DNA of 64,000 nt. Origin: Janthinobacterium sp. J1-1 (GTDB taxonomy: Bacteria > Pseudomonadota > Gammaproteobacteria > Burkholderiales > Burkholderiaceae_D). A model generated the notes under the pieces. It did no database searches, was not told the DNA's origin, and saw only the letters and a program-made list of their open reading frames with translations. Below are positions 32,734-42,707 of the stretch, one piece after another (positions within the stretch are counted from its first letter, which is position 1; each line of letters starts with the position of its first letter). The position numbers and the translations under genes are program-made. Location: contig NZ_CP132339.1 of NCBI RefSeq assembly GCF_030944405.1, forward strand, positions 4,774,001 to 4,838,000. The letters run 5' to 3'.

Positions 32734-33107
32734 TTGCATTTGCCGCGCAGCCTGGCGATCGCCACGAACGGCAGCGCATACACGCCGACCACGCCGACCG
32801 GCCCCAGGTTGGTCGGCTGGCGCTTCAGGCCGTCCGGATGCAGGCAGTCGGGCACTTTCGCTTCACTGAAGGCGGCGGCGAATTGTTCGTATTTGTCGGC
32901 GCGGATGGTCACCTGCTGCATGGCCGGCTGGCCCGATTCGGCCTGCGCGCGCTTTTCTTCGGCCAGGGTCTCGCGCACGGCGGCGCTGATCATGGCCTGG
33001 GTCAGGGCCGGAGACGGTGCAAGTGCAGGCGGCGTGGCTACCGGCACCTGTGCGGCGGCAAGCGTGGTGGTCATGGCCAGCACAATGGCACTGCAGACTG
33101 ACTTCAT
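32730..33107 (-). CDS. Small secreted hypothetical protein
   Basis: About 125 residues from the ATG at 33107 (GGGAG upstream). The signal peptide is MKSVCSAIVLAMTTTLAAA. The mature protein has VTIRADKYEQFAAAFSEAKVPDCLHPDGLK and a final RLRGKCN, giving two Cys that could form a disulfide. Function is unknown. It is convergent with the leuD-like gene, the stops overlapping by four bases. Confidence 0.7.
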   Translation of the reverse strand: MKSVCSAIVLAMTTTLAAAQVPVATPPALAPSPALTQAMISAAVRETLAEEKRAQAESGQPAMQQVTIRADKYEQFAAAFSEAKVPDCLHPDGLKRQPTNLGPVGVVGVYALPFVAIARLRGKCN

Positions 33108-33269
33108 GGACACTCCCGGCGCAGATGGCAAGTTGATAAGCTGGCCTGAACTATATCACCACCGAGGCGCCGCGTGCGCAGGGCGGGCGATTGCAGGCTC
33201 AGGTACAATACGCGCTCGAATTTGATGGGCCGCGCACGCAGGCGCGCCCGCACAGACAAGCACACAGCC

Positions 33270-34046
33270 ATGAAATCCATCCCTACTCTCGCCCTGGCGC
33301 TGGCCCTGGCCATCACGCATGCCGGCGCCATCGCCAAGGACACCAAGCAAAGCCTGCTGTTCGACGAAATCCCGATCGGCAGCTGGAGCACTTCGGCCGA
33401 ACTGGGCGCCATCACCACTTCGGGCAATACGGCCGGCACGTCCGTCACCGGCAAGATCGACGCGCGCCAGGAACTGGACGACTGGAGCAACCAGTACATT
33501 TTCAGCGGCTACTTCAAGGAAGACAAGAATACCGATGACGAGGGCCACCGCTACCGCGAGCGCTCGGCCGAGCGCTTTTCCGCCTCCGGCAAGGCCGCCT
33601 ACAAGCTGATGGCCGACAATGAAAAACTGTTCGTGCTGGCCTCGCACGTGAACGACCGCTTCGGCGCCTACACCAAGTACTCGACCCTGGCCGTCGGTCA
33701 CGGCTCGCGCTGGTACCAGTCCGAAGACAAGAGCGTCGACGTGGAAGTCGGTCCGGGCTACTTCAGCGGCACCAACGACGAAGGCATCTCCGAACACGGT
33801 TTGACGATTCGCGGCGCGGCGGCCATGAAATGGAAGGTGAGCCAGTCGGCCATGTTTACACAGACCGTCAGCGTGGAGCGCGGCACCTCGAACACCCACT
33901 CGATCGCCGAATCGGCGCTCAGCACCAAGATCAACGGCACCATGCAGATGAAAGCCGCCTTCAGCGCCCGCAACGACACGCGCGTGCCGGACGATAAAAA
34001 GAACACCGATACGCAGACGTCGCTGACGCTGGTGTATTCGTTCTGA
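33270..34046 (+). CDS. DUF481 (YdiY-like) outer-membrane protein
   Basis: A 258-residue protein from the ATG at 33270. Signal peptide at 1-22 (ALALALAITHAGAIAKD). The rest alternates polar and hydrophobic residues as in an outer-membrane beta-barrel, with SAELGAITTSGNTAGTSVTG, GSRWYQSEDKSVDVEVGPGYF and a C-terminal LTLVYSF ending in Phe, the typical barrel-assembly signal. DUF481 proteins such as YdiY are salt- or acid-induced in enterobacteria, but their function is unknown. It is monocistronic, followed by repeat copy B. Confidence 0.85.
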   Translation: MKSIPTLALALALAITHAGAIAKDTKQSLLFDEIPIGSWSTSAELGAITTSGNTAGTSVTGKIDARQELDDWSNQYIFSGYFKEDKNTDDEGHRYRERSAERFSASGKAAYKLMADNEKLFVLASHVNDRFGAYTKYSTLAVGHGSRWYQSEDKSVDVEVGPGYFSGTNDEGISEHGLTIRGAAAMKWKVSQSAMFTQTVSVERGTSNTHSIAESALSTKINGTMQMKAAFSARNDTRVPDDKKNTDTQTSLTLVYSF

Positions 34047-34065
34047 TGCAAGCGCTAACGGTGGC

Positions 34066-34160
34066 GTCGGATTACGGCCTTCGGCCTAATCCGACCTACG
34101 GTGCTGTCGAAGACAGTCGACAAGAGAAGCGCAGGTCGGATTAGCGTAGCGTAACCCGAC
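34066..34160. repeat. Dispersed paired palindrome (BIME-like), copy B
   Basis: Two palindromes are arranged as a pair. The first (34066-34095) has arms GTCGGATTACGGCC and GGCCTAATCCGAC; the second (34135-34160) has GTCGGATTAGCG and its near-complement GTAACCCGAC. The 39-base spacer begins CTACG and ends GCGCAG, as in copy C. The element lies between convergent genes (DUF481 and HD-GYP). This is an REP-type pair. Confidence 0.8.
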
Positions 34161-34170
34161 GCAGATATAC

Positions 34171-35166
34171 CTATACCGGTTCCTTCCACTGCGCCTTGAT
34201 CTCCAGCATGGCCGGCAGATTGGCGATAAACAGCTCGATCAGTTCGGGATCGAAGTGCACGCCGCTGTCGCGCCGCATGGTGTCGATCGCCTCTTCCACC
34301 GTCCAGGCACGCTTGTAGGGGCGTTCGCTGGTGAGGGCGTCGAACACGTCGGCGATCGCCACGATGCGCCCCTCGAGCGCGATTTCCTCGCCTTTCAAGC
34401 CGTTCGGGTAGCCGCTGCCGTCCCATTTTTCATGGTGCGTCAGGGCGATGGTACGCGCCATTTTGAGCAGGCCGCCGGCATGCTCGCCGATGATGGCGGC
34501 GCCGATTTCGGCGTGGCTGCGCATCACCTGCCATTCGTCCGCATCGAGCTTGCCCGGCTTTTGCAGGATGGCGTCCGGGATGCCGATCTTGCCGACATCG
34601 TGCATGGGCGCGGCGTTCAGCAGGTCTTCGGCCTGGGTCTCGCTGAAGCCGGCCGCCAGCGCCAGCTGGCGCGCGTAATAGCTCATGCGGATGACGTGCA
34701 TGCCGGTTTCATTGTCCTTGTACTCGGCCGCCTGGCCCAACCGCTGGATCACCTGCAGGCGCGAGCGGCGCAGTTCGGCCGCGTCGACCAGCGACAGATG
34801 GGTACGCACGCGGGCGCGCACGATGGGCGGGCTGACCGGCTTGGTGATGTAGTCGACGGCACCGGCGTCGAAGCCTTCCGCTTCGTCCTTCACGTCGGCC
34901 AGGGCCGTGACGAAAATGACGGGAATGGCCGCCGTCAGCGGCATCGCTTTGAGCTTGCGGCACACTTCATAGCCGGTCATGGCGGGCATCATGATGTCGA
35001 GCAGGATCAGCTCGACCGGATTGTTCTGTGCCAGCTCCAGGGCCTTTTCGCCGTCCTTGGCATACAGCAGACGATAATCGTCCTGCAGGATCTGGCGCAG
35101 CACCTGCAGGTTGGTCGCTTCATCGTCGACCAGCAGCAGGGTCGGTTTTTGTTCGGGTAATTTCAT
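34171..35166 (-). CDS. Response regulator with HD-GYP phosphodiesterase domain
   Basis: A 331-residue cytoplasmic regulator: receiver domain (about 10-125) with LLLVDDEATNL, phospho-Asp in LILLDIMMPAM and Lys in ITKPVSPP, then an HD-GYP domain with MHDVGKIGIP, HAEIGAAII, LTHHEKWDGSGYPNGLKGEEI and ADVFDALTSERPYK. HD-GYP domains hydrolyse cyclic-di-GMP. It begins 25 bases after the stop of the hybrid kinase gene, so the two are probably a signalling pair controlling c-di-GMP. Confidence 0.93.
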   Translation of the reverse strand: MKLPEQKPTLLLVDDEATNLQVLRQILQDDYRLLYAKDGEKALELAQNNPVELILLDIMMPAMTGYEVCRKLKAMPLTAAIPVIFVTALADVKDEAEGFDAGAVDYITKPVSPPIVRARVRTHLSLVDAAELRRSRLQVIQRLGQAAEYKDNETGMHVIRMSYYARQLALAAGFSETQAEDLLNAAPMHDVGKIGIPDAILQKPGKLDADEWQVMRSHAEIGAAIIGEHAGGLLKMARTIALTHHEKWDGSGYPNGLKGEEIALEGRIVAIADVFDALTSERPYKRAWTVEEAIDTMRRDSGVHFDPELIELFIANLPAMLEIKAQWKEPV

Positions 35167-35191
35167 GTCGATACATTAACTCAGATTCGGA

Positions 35192-38100
35192 TCAGGATGA
35201 TACAGCACCGTCTTCTTCGGCCGCCTGTGCCTGCAGCCACTCGAGCAACTGCCTGAGCACGGCGGCGGCGCGCGCAAATTCGAAGTCGTCGATGGCGCCG
35301 GCCAGGGTTTGCAGCTGGCGCTGCCCGGCGTGCGGCGCCAGCAGGGTGGTGACGTCCGCCATCAGGGCGTCGTCGAGTTGGCCGCCTTCCAGGCTGGCGA
35401 TCGCCTTGCGCAGCACCGCTTCGGCGGCCGCGTGGTCGAGCGGCACGCCGGGGGCGGCCACGCTGGCCACACTGTCCAAGCCGGCCTGCGCGCCCTCGCC
35501 CACTTCGACGGCCAGCGCGGCAAACGCCGCCGCCAGCTGCTCCAGCAGTTCGGCCACCGGCGCTTGGTGGTGCAGCGCCTGCTCGATGCGGCCGAGGATG
35601 CCCTCGATCTGCACCAGGCACAGATTGGCGGCCGCACCCTTCAGACGGTGCAGCAGGTGGCCGGCCACGCTGGCGCTGCCGCGATCGATCTCGCGCGCCA
35701 GCAGCGCCGTGCTGTCGCCGTTGGTCCTGGCGAAACGGCTTATTGCGCGCTCCAGCGCGTCGCGTCCGCCCCACAAGGCCGTGCCGCGCTGCCAGTCGAC
35801 CTGGCCGCCGGCGAAGCCCAGCGCCGCCTGCTGTGGCGCCAGTCCGGTGTCGACGGCGATGTCGAGCAGGCGCGCGATTTCCGCCGTCAGCTTGTGCATT
35901 TCCAGCGGCTTGGAGGCAAAGCCGTTCATGCCAGCCGTCTGCGCGGCGCGCCGGTCCTGTTCCAGCACGCTGGCCGTCAGGGCGATGATCGGCGTCGGCT
36001 TCAGCCCTTGCTCGCGTTCGTGCACGCGGATCAAACGCGTCGCTTCCAGGCCGTCCATGCGCGGCATCTGCACGTCCATCAGCACGATGTCGTAGCTGCC
36101 GTTGCGGAATTCGCGCACGGCGCTGTCGCCATCGCCGGCGGTGATCACCTGGTGGCCGGCCGCGCCCAGGCTGATCATCAGCAGTTCGATATTTTGCGGT
36201 ACGTCGTCGGCCGCCAGGATGCGCAGCGGCGGCAAGGCCAGCGCCGGCTGCTCACTGCGGCGCAATACCACCTTGCCGGCCGCCAGCGGCAGCAGCACGT
36301 GGAACACGCTGCCCACGCCAAGGGTGCTTTCCACCGTGATGGTGCCGCCCATCAGCTCGACCAGCTGCAGCGAGATGGTGGTGCCCAGGCCCGTGCCGCC
36401 GAAGCGGCGGCTCATCGAGGAGTCGGCCTGGGTGAATGGCGCGAAGATCTTGTCGAGGCGGTCGGCCGGAATGCCGATGCCCGTGTCGTGCACGGCGACA
36501 TGCACGCTGGCGCCGCGCATGTCGACGGCGACGCGCACCTGGCCCGCTTCGGTGAACTTGACGGCGTTGCCGATCAGGTTGGTCAGCACCTGCTGGATGC
36601 GGCGCGCGTCGCCAAGGAAGAACTGGCCGGCGCGCGGATCGTAGTCGACCAGCAGCTCGATCTCCTTGTTATGGGCCGTGATGCGCAGCGAGGCGGCCAC
36701 GTGGTCGACCAGGTCGGGCAGCGAAAAGTCCACCAGTTCCAGTTCGGTCGCGCCCTTTTCCAGCTTGGCGGTGTCGAGGATGTCGTTGAGCAGTTCCAGC
36801 AGCGAGCGGGCCGACTGGCGCACGGTGGTCAGGTGGCGCCGCTGCAGGCTGTCCAGGGCCGTGCCCAGCAACACTTCCGTGAAGCCGATGATGGCGTTCA
36901 TCGGCGTGCGGATCTCATGGCTCATGTTGGCCAGGAACGAAGTTTTTGACTCGGCCGCCAGCTCGGCGCGGTCCTTGGCGGCGCGCAGGTTTTCCTGCAT
37001 GGCTCGCTGCTCGCTGATGTCGGTGGCCAGCTTGACCACCTTGAACGGCTTGCCGTCGGCATTGAAGATCGGATTGTACGAGGCCTGGATGCTGATCCTC
37101 TTGCCGTTCCTGCCGATGCGGTTGTATTCGGCGGCGTCGAATTCGCCATTGCCCAGGCGCTGCCAGAACACCGGATAGTCTTCGGACTGCACATAGTCCG
37201 GTTCGCAGAACATGCTGTGATGCTGGCCCAGCACTTCGTCGAGCCGGTAACCGACCAGGTCGAGGAAGTTCTGGTTGGCGGCCAGCACCCTGCCCTGCAG
37301 GTCGAATTCGATCACCGCCATGGCGCGCGAAATGGCCGTGACCTTGCCTTCGTATTCGGCATTGCGCAATTCGCTTTCGGTGATGTCGAGGATGACGCCG
37401 TCGATCCAGCGCACCAAGCCGTCGTTGTCCAGCACCGGGCCGCTGCTTTCGCGCACCCAGCGTTCGCGTCCGTCGCGGTGGATCATGCGGTAGACGTTTT
37501 CAAAGTCGCGCTTCTGGCCGGCCGCCTGCACGCAGGTGTCGTTGACGCGCTGGCGGTCGTCAGGGTGCACCAGATCGAACATTCGGACCCTGCCCTCGAT
37601 GAAATCCTCGGGCATCCAGCCGGTCAGGTTGTAGACGGCGTCGCTGATGAAGATCATTTTCCAGTCCGGCGCGAAGCTGCTGTGGAACGATACGCCCGGA
37701 ATATTGCGGATCAGGGTGCGGTACTGGCGCTCGCTGTCCTTCAGCGCCTGCTCCATGTTGCGCGACGAGCGCATGTCGGTGACGAAGGCCACGAACAGCG
37801 GCTGGCCCGGCGTGTCGATCTTGCCGATGGCGACGCGGATCGGCAGCATGGCGCCATCCTTGTGGCGACCTTCGAGCTCGCGGCCGCTGTGCAGGATGCG
37901 CGAGATACCGGTGGCCACATATTCGCGCAGGTAGCCCTGATAGATGGCCGCGTCGTCATCCTGCAGCAGCAGATTGGCGTCGCGCCCGAGCATCTCGGCT
38001 TCGCGCCAGCCGAACAGCGCTTCGGCGGCCGGATTGAAAGAGCGCACCTTGCCCTGGCCGTCGATGGTGATCAGGCCGTCGGCGGCCGTGTCGACGATGG

Positions 38101-38923
38101 CGCGCAGGCGCGATTCGCCCGCATTCGCATGGCGCAGCAGCTGGCGGTAGCGCAGCAGGCCATTGGCGGCGGCGACAAACACGGTCAGGGTAACGGTGAT
38201 CAGGGCCACGGCCAGCGCGATGAACGAGGCCTGCACCGTGATGGTGCTGCTGCCTGCGGCCGGCGTGCCCGAAAAACGCGCCGCCAGCATGCCGGTGTAA
38301 TGCATGCCCGAAATCGCCAGGCCCATCACCACGCTGCTGGCCAGCAGCGCCGTCATCGGGCGCAGCTGCAAACGCGAGGCGGCCAGGCCGAAGCGTATCC
38401 ACAAGGCCAGCACGGCCATGACGATGGCCACCACCAGCGACAGCGCGAACAGCCAGGGCTCATAGTGCAGGTCGAGTGCGCTCTGCATGGCGGCCATGCC
38501 ACTGTAATGCATGGAGCCGATGCCGGTGCCGACCAGGACGCCGCCGACCAGCAATTGCGGCACGCTGATCCGCGGGCGCGCCAGCAGGTGCAGCGCGACC
38601 CAGGATGCGGCCATGCCCGGCAACATCGACAACAGGGTCAACCGGGGCTCGAAGGTGACGTGGGTGCACAGGTCGAACGCCAGCATGCCGATGAAATGCA
38701 TTGACCAGATGCCGCCGCCCAGCGCAATGGCGCCCGTCACGATGGCCGTCTGGCGCTGCAGCCACATGTCGCTGTCGCGCGCCATGCCGGCCACTTGCAG
38801 CGCCATGAACGAGGCGAAGATGGCGATGGCGATCGAGATGAATACCAGTCCCGCGTCGTGGGTGCCGTACTGGTAAGGCATCGAGGCCGGGCCTGTCGCG
38901 AACATTGAACTGAACATGTGCAT
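35192..38923 (-). CDS. MHYT-PAS hybrid sensor histidine kinase with receiver and Hpt
   Basis: About 1243 residues. The N-terminal 250 residues carry a membrane MHYT domain, with SMHFIGMLA, SMHYSGMAA and GMHYTGMLA, a proposed metal-dependent gas or redox sensor. Three PAS domains follow (ITIDGQGKVRSFNPAAEALF; FHSSFAPDWKMIFISD; VIEFDLQGRVLAANQNFLDL). HisKA has NMSHEIRTPMNAI, then HATPase, a receiver domain (AADDVPQN, VLMDVQMPRM) and a terminal Hpt domain with LLHRLKGAAANL. It can relay phosphate to the adjacent HD-GYP regulator. I start at the ATG at 38923 (MHMFSS); other start codons lie nearby. Confidence 0.92.
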   Translation of the reverse strand: MHMFSSMFATGPASMPYQYGTHDAGLVFISIAIAIFASFMALQVAGMARDSDMWLQRQTAIVTGAIALGGGIWSMHFIGMLAFDLCTHVTFEPRLTLLSMLPGMAASWVALHLLARPRISVPQLLVGGVLVGTGIGSMHYSGMAAMQSALDLHYEPWLFALSLVVAIVMAVLALWIRFGLAASRLQLRPMTALLASSVVMGLAISGMHYTGMLAARFSGTPAAGSSTITVQASFIALAVALITVTLTVFVAAANGLLRYRQLLRHANAGESRLRAIVDTAADGLITIDGQGKVRSFNPAAEALFGWREAEMLGRDANLLLQDDDAAIYQGYLREYVATGISRILHSGRELEGRHKDGAMLPIRVAIGKIDTPGQPLFVAFVTDMRSSRNMEQALKDSERQYRTLIRNIPGVSFHSSFAPDWKMIFISDAVYNLTGWMPEDFIEGRVRMFDLVHPDDRQRVNDTCVQAAGQKRDFENVYRMIHRDGRERWVRESSGPVLDNDGLVRWIDGVILDITESELRNAEYEGKVTAISRAMAVIEFDLQGRVLAANQNFLDLVGYRLDEVLGQHHSMFCEPDYVQSEDYPVFWQRLGNGEFDAAEYNRIGRNGKRISIQASYNPIFNADGKPFKVVKLATDISEQRAMQENLRAAKDRAELAAESKTSFLANMSHEIRTPMNAIIGFTEVLLGTALDSLQRRHLTTVRQSARSLLELLNDILDTAKLEKGATELELVDFSLPDLVDHVAASLRITAHNKEIELLVDYDPRAGQFFLGDARRIQQVLTNLIGNAVKFTEAGQVRVAVDMRGASVHVAVHDTGIGIPADRLDKIFAPFTQADSSMSRRFGGTGLGTTISLQLVELMGGTITVESTLGVGSVFHVLLPLAAGKVVLRRSEQPALALPPLRILAADDVPQNIELLMISLGAAGHQVITAGDGDSAVREFRNGSYDIVLMDVQMPRMDGLEATRLIRVHEREQGLKPTPIIALTASVLEQDRRAAQTAGMNGFASKPLEMHKLTAEIARLLDIAVDTGLAPQQAALGFAGGQVDWQRGTALWGGRDALERAISRFARTNGDSTALLAREIDRGSASVAGHLLHRLKGAAANLCLVQIEGILGRIEQALHHQAPVAELLEQLAAAFAALAVEVGEGAQAGLDSVASVAAPGVPLDHAAAEAVLRKAIASLEGGQLDDALMADVTTLLAPHAGQRQLQTLAGAIDDFEFARAAAVLRQLLEWLQAQAAEEDGAVSS

Positions 38924-39265
38924 CCGTGAGCATAAGATTAACAAGCGGCGCAACGCGCGCCAAGGGCGCCACTATCGCAACCATCAGGCGACGCGGCAAG
39001 CAGGAACGGGAGTATCGACCGGATGATGGCACGGTCACCAGCCCGCGTTTTCGGGGCGGGGAAAGATGTCTTCCAGATGCCTCCCTGGAATGGGAAAAGC
39101 GGCATGCGTGCAAACCCCGGCGCGGCCAATGACAAAGCGGCAACCAGCGTGACGATGATGAATCTGACGAAGGGGGGATTATAGTTGCTTTTGGAAAATA
39201 TTCATAGGACTTCAGCAAGTCCATGGCAAGCAAGGCAAGGTTTTGCGGCGATTATGCGACAGCGC
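38924..39265. other. Intergenic region with no supported gene
   Basis: About 340 bases between the MHYT kinase start and the GNAT stop. It should contain the kinase promoter. I see short open frames on both strands but none has a convincing ribosome site or recognisable protein text, and no clear repeat. The AT-rich stretch ATAGTTGCTTTTGGAAAATA near 39182 is the most promoter-like part. Confidence 0.5.
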
Positions 39266-39709
39266 TCAGGCCAGTGCCAGAGTGGCCATCATCTCGCCAT
39301 CGGCGTCCAGTCCCTGCTCGACGAAACCGGCGGCCGCATACAGCGCCCTGGCTGCGACATTGGCGGGCGCGTAATACAGCGCGACCCTGGCAGCACCGAG
39401 CGCGCCCATCTCGGCCAGCAGCAGCTTCAGCGCCGCGCGGCCATGTCCCCGGTCCTGCCACGGCGCGGCGATCATCAGCCGGTACAGCACATGGGTATCC
39501 TGCCGGCCAGTGCTGCCCGGCCCGGCGTACATGGCAAATCCAATCAACTCTCCGCCAAGATAAATCGCGCGTGGGCGCATAGGAGGATGTTCTTGCGCCA
39601 ACGCCAGGGAATCGGCATTGCTGGCGATAAAGGAGCGCTGCGCCTGATGCAGCGGCAGCTGCAGCACCCTGTCGGCAGTGACTGCGCAGATGGGCCTCAA
39701 CGACAGCAT
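39266..39709 (-). CDS. GNAT-family N-acetyltransferase
   Basis: A 147-residue acetyltransferase. Acetyl-CoA site text WQDRGHGRAALKLLLAEMG is the motif A region, preceded by LYRLMIAAPW and followed by VALYYAPANVAARALYAAAGF. The fold is typical of Spt-like diamine or small-molecule acetyltransferases, but the substrate is unknown. Its start overlaps the stop of the upstream SseB-like gene (ATGA), so the two are coupled. Confidence 0.85.
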   Translation of the reverse strand: MLSLRPICAVTADRVLQLPLHQAQRSFIASNADSLALAQEHPPMRPRAIYLGGELIGFAMYAGPGSTGRQDTHVLYRLMIAAPWQDRGHGRAALKLLLAEMGALGAARVALYYAPANVAARALYAAAGFVEQGLDADGEMMATLALA

Positions 39710-40077
39710 CAGGCCATCAGCTCCGGCATGCCGCGAAACCAGGCGAGCTGCTCGCGCGTCACGTAGTTGGCGCCGTCGCCGTGCAGGATGACGATTTCAA
39801 TTTCAGGCGGAATCGAGGCGACCAGCTGGCGGCCGGTAACGGGAATCTTCGGATAATCGATGCCGGCCAGGAAGGCCAGTTCTTCGGCCACGGTCACGCA
39901 GCGGCGCTCGGGATTGGGCGACGGCACCAGGAACAGGTCGATCTGCTCGCTTTGCCCGCCAATGACCACATGGAACTGCGCACGCAGCAGCTCGGGCAGT
40001 ATCCGTTCGATGTTTTTCTCGGCACGCGATTGTTCAAAGGCGCGCTTCAGCGGCGTCAGGGTGGCTGTGATGGACAT
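39709..40077 (-). CDS. SseB-like N-terminal domain protein
   Basis: About 122 residues from the ATG at 40077 (an in-frame ATG at 40086 is possible). The text LRAQFHVVIGGQSEQ, DLFLVPSPNPERRCVTVAEE and YPKIPVTGRQLVASIPPEIE resembles the SseB N-terminal domain family, small proteins of uncertain function despite the secretion-enhancer label. No secretion genes are nearby. It is translationally coupled to the GNAT gene. Confidence 0.6.
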   Translation of the reverse strand: MSITATLTPLKRAFEQSRAEKNIERILPELLRAQFHVVIGGQSEQIDLFLVPSPNPERRCVTVAEELAFLAGIDYPKIPVTGRQLVASIPPEIEIVILHGDGANYVTREQLAWFRGMPELMA

Positions 40078-40150
40078 GGCAATCATGGCAAAATGGTCAG
40101 GCCGGCAGTGTAGCAGAGGCGCCGCCGCCGGCGCGCTCCGCTGGCGGTTC

Positions 40151-42631
40151 CTACATTTTATAGTTCAGCGTCAGCAGCGCGCTGCGCGGCGCACCGTAGC
40201 GCGCCAGGCCGCCCGACCAGCTGTAGCCCAGCGCCTGGTAGTAATGGCGGTCGAACACATTGTCGACATTCAGGCGCAGCTGCAGCCTGTCGTTGATGCG
40301 GTAGCCGGCGGTGAGTCCCGCCACCACATACGCACCCTGCGAGGTATAAAAACCCGTCTCGCGGCGGAACATCCTGTCCTGCGCCTGGATCGACGCACCG
40401 ACACTCCATGGCGCCAGGCCGCCGCCCGGCTGCCAGGTGGCCGACAGCTTGAACAGCTGCTTCGGTTCGTCGGTGGCGATGCGCTGGCCGACGTTGGCGG
40501 CGATATCATCTTTGGTGTACTTGGCCATGACATAGGTGTAGCCGCCGGCGACCTGCCAGCCCGGCAAGGGCGAGCCGGACAACTGCAGGTCGACGCCTTC
40601 GCTTTCCACTTCGCCGGCCGCGCGCGCGCAATAGATGGCGCCGCCGGTCGGGCAGTTGCGCTCGTCGGCCATTTCGCGGTTGCGCTGCTTGATGCGGAAC
40701 AGCGCGGCGCTGGTATTGAGCGCGCCGCCAAAATACTCGCCCTTGACGCCCACTTCATAGTTGGTGCCGCTCAGTGGCGGCAAGGTATTGCCATTGACGT
40801 CCATGCTGCTTTGCGGCTCGAAGATCTGGGTGCCGCTGACATACACGGAATGATGCTTGTCAATGTCGTAGACCAGGCCCAGGTAGGGCGTCAGCCTGGC
40901 GCTTTCATCGAGGCTGCGGCGCCACGCAAATTGGGTTTCGTACCAGCCGGTGACGTCTTGCGTGTACCAGCCCAGGCGCGCGCCCATCACCAAATGCAGC
41001 GGGTCGGCCAGGCTGAAATTACCTGCCGCATACAAGCCTTTTTCGCGCGTCTTGCGGCCCCAGTTATACGGCTCGAGCCTGCCCGCCTGCATGCGGTAGG
41101 CATGCGGATTCCAGTTGCGGATATCGATCACGCGCGTGCCGGCGCCTTCCCAGCTCTGGCCCGCATCGGAATCGTCGTCGCGGTAGCTGGCGCCGATAAT
41201 CACTTCATGGCGCCGGCCGAACCAGGTGACGGGGCCGCTCACGCGCAGGTCGGCCACCACCTGGCCGGTGCTGTACTTCCAGCCCGTTTCGGACTGCTGC
41301 AGCAGATAGGTTTGCCCGTCGATGCGGCTGTTGGTGGTGTTGCGGGTGGACGACCTGGCGTCGACATGGGTGGCCGCCAGGCGCACCTTCCAGCCGCCTG
41401 CCAGCTGGTGTTCCAGGTCGGCAAACAGCACGTCGTTGTCGCGGTCCTGGAAGGAGTCGGCGTTGTTCAGAAAGGTGGAACGGGGCAGATTCATGTGGCG
41501 CCCGTCCGCAAACGTGGGCAGGCCGACCGAGATGCCGTCGGTGCGGCTGGTCTGGCGCGAAAAGCCGGCGCCCAGCACGGTGTCCGGGCCCAGGTCCGCT
41601 TCGATGATGCCGTACAGCGTGCCATTGCTGTTGTTGACCACGTCGATGTAGCTGTCGCTGTCGCGCCAGTTGCCGGCCACGCGGCCGCGCAGGCTGCCCG
41701 ATTCGTTGAGCGCGGAGCTGGCGTCCAGCGTCACTTGCTTGTCGTTCCAGCTGCCCAGGCTGGCCGAGGCATTGAGCAAGGGTGTGCTTGTGGGGCGCTT
41801 GCGCACCAGGTTGATGCTGCCGGATGGTGCGCCCGCCCCTTCCATCAGGCCCGTGGCGCCGCGCACCACTTCCACCCGGTCGTACATGATCATGTCGGCC
41901 GACACATTGCGCTGGTTGAAGCCGGTGACGTCCAGTGGCAGGCCATCGACATTGACATGGGTCAGCGCAAAGCCGCGCGCATAGTACGAGGTTTCCTGGT
42001 CCGTCACGCCCGGCTGCTTGGTGTAGATGCCGGGCGTGGCCAGCGCCACGTCCTGCAGGGTGGTCAGATGAAAATCGTCCATCTGCTGGCGCGCGATCAC
42101 GCTGACCGACTGCGGCGTCTGGCGCTGCGACAGCGTCAGGCCGGTCGCCGTGCGCATGTTTTTCGTCGTATACGAGCCCGTGCCCTCGGTATTGCGGTCC
42201 GCTTCGGCGCTGACGGTCACGGCAGGCATGGTGGCCAGGTTGACGTCCGCCGCCTTGCGCACCACGTAATTGCCATTGCCGCTGTCGATGGCTTCCAGGC
42301 CGCTGCCATCGAGCAGCGCATGCAGGCCCTGGTGCACCGTATAGCGGCCCTGCACCCCCTTGCTGCGCAGGCCCGTCAACGGCGTAGCCTGGGTCGAGAT
42401 ATTTGCGCCAGAGGCTATCGCATAGTGAGACAGCGCCGTTTGCAGGTCGCCAGCGGCGATCCGGTAGTCACGCGCGGCCAGCTGTGCGGTGTCGGCGGCG
42501 CGCGCCTGCTGCGGCGCCAGCGTCAGCGCCGCGGCGCCCACGCCGAGGAACAACACCAGCGCGGCGCGCACGGCGCGGGTGGTGGGATGCAAAATAATCG
42601 TTGCGCCGGTAGCGCGGTGCGGCAAAGCCAT
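40151..42631 (-). CDS. TonB-dependent siderophore receptor with STN signalling domain
   Basis: About 826 residues from the ATG at 42631 (AAGGG RBS). Signal peptide ends near AQQARAA. An STN domain (about 50-110: AAGDLQTALSHYAIASGA, GNGNYVVRK) precedes the TonB box/plug region with LTLSQRQTPQSVSVIARQQM and a 22-stranded barrel, with VRGATGLMEGAGAPSGSINLVRKRP. It imports a ferric siderophore and its STN domain signals to FecR. The barrel ends NYKM, with Met instead of the usual Phe. Regulation is probably by the FecR/FecI pair just upstream. Confidence 0.93.
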   Translation of the reverse strand: MALPHRATGATIILHPTTRAVRAALVLFLGVGAAALTLAPQQARAADTAQLAARDYRIAAGDLQTALSHYAIASGANISTQATPLTGLRSKGVQGRYTVHQGLHALLDGSGLEAIDSGNGNYVVRKAADVNLATMPAVTVSAEADRNTEGTGSYTTKNMRTATGLTLSQRQTPQSVSVIARQQMDDFHLTTLQDVALATPGIYTKQPGVTDQETSYYARGFALTHVNVDGLPLDVTGFNQRNVSADMIMYDRVEVVRGATGLMEGAGAPSGSINLVRKRPTSTPLLNASASLGSWNDKQVTLDASSALNESGSLRGRVAGNWRDSDSYIDVVNNSNGTLYGIIEADLGPDTVLGAGFSRQTSRTDGISVGLPTFADGRHMNLPRSTFLNNADSFQDRDNDVLFADLEHQLAGGWKVRLAATHVDARSSTRNTTNSRIDGQTYLLQQSETGWKYSTGQVVADLRVSGPVTWFGRRHEVIIGASYRDDDSDAGQSWEGAGTRVIDIRNWNPHAYRMQAGRLEPYNWGRKTREKGLYAAGNFSLADPLHLVMGARLGWYTQDVTGWYETQFAWRRSLDESARLTPYLGLVYDIDKHHSVYVSGTQIFEPQSSMDVNGNTLPPLSGTNYEVGVKGEYFGGALNTSAALFRIKQRNREMADERNCPTGGAIYCARAAGEVESEGVDLQLSGSPLPGWQVAGGYTYVMAKYTKDDIAANVGQRIATDEPKQLFKLSATWQPGGGLAPWSVGASIQAQDRMFRRETGFYTSQGAYVVAGLTAGYRINDRLQLRLNVDNVFDRHYYQALGYSWSGGLARYGAPRSALLTLNYKM

Positions 42632-42707
42632 GTGGACCCTTTCGATAGTCAGAATTGCTGTTCTATCTGTTATGACGAAGCACATTCAAAAAAGGGACAG
42701 CGATGGT

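Noticed and set aside
38924..39265. Two short open frames in the gap before the GNAT gene
   Set aside because: No ribosome site, no recognisable domain and opposite-strand overlap; most likely chance frames.
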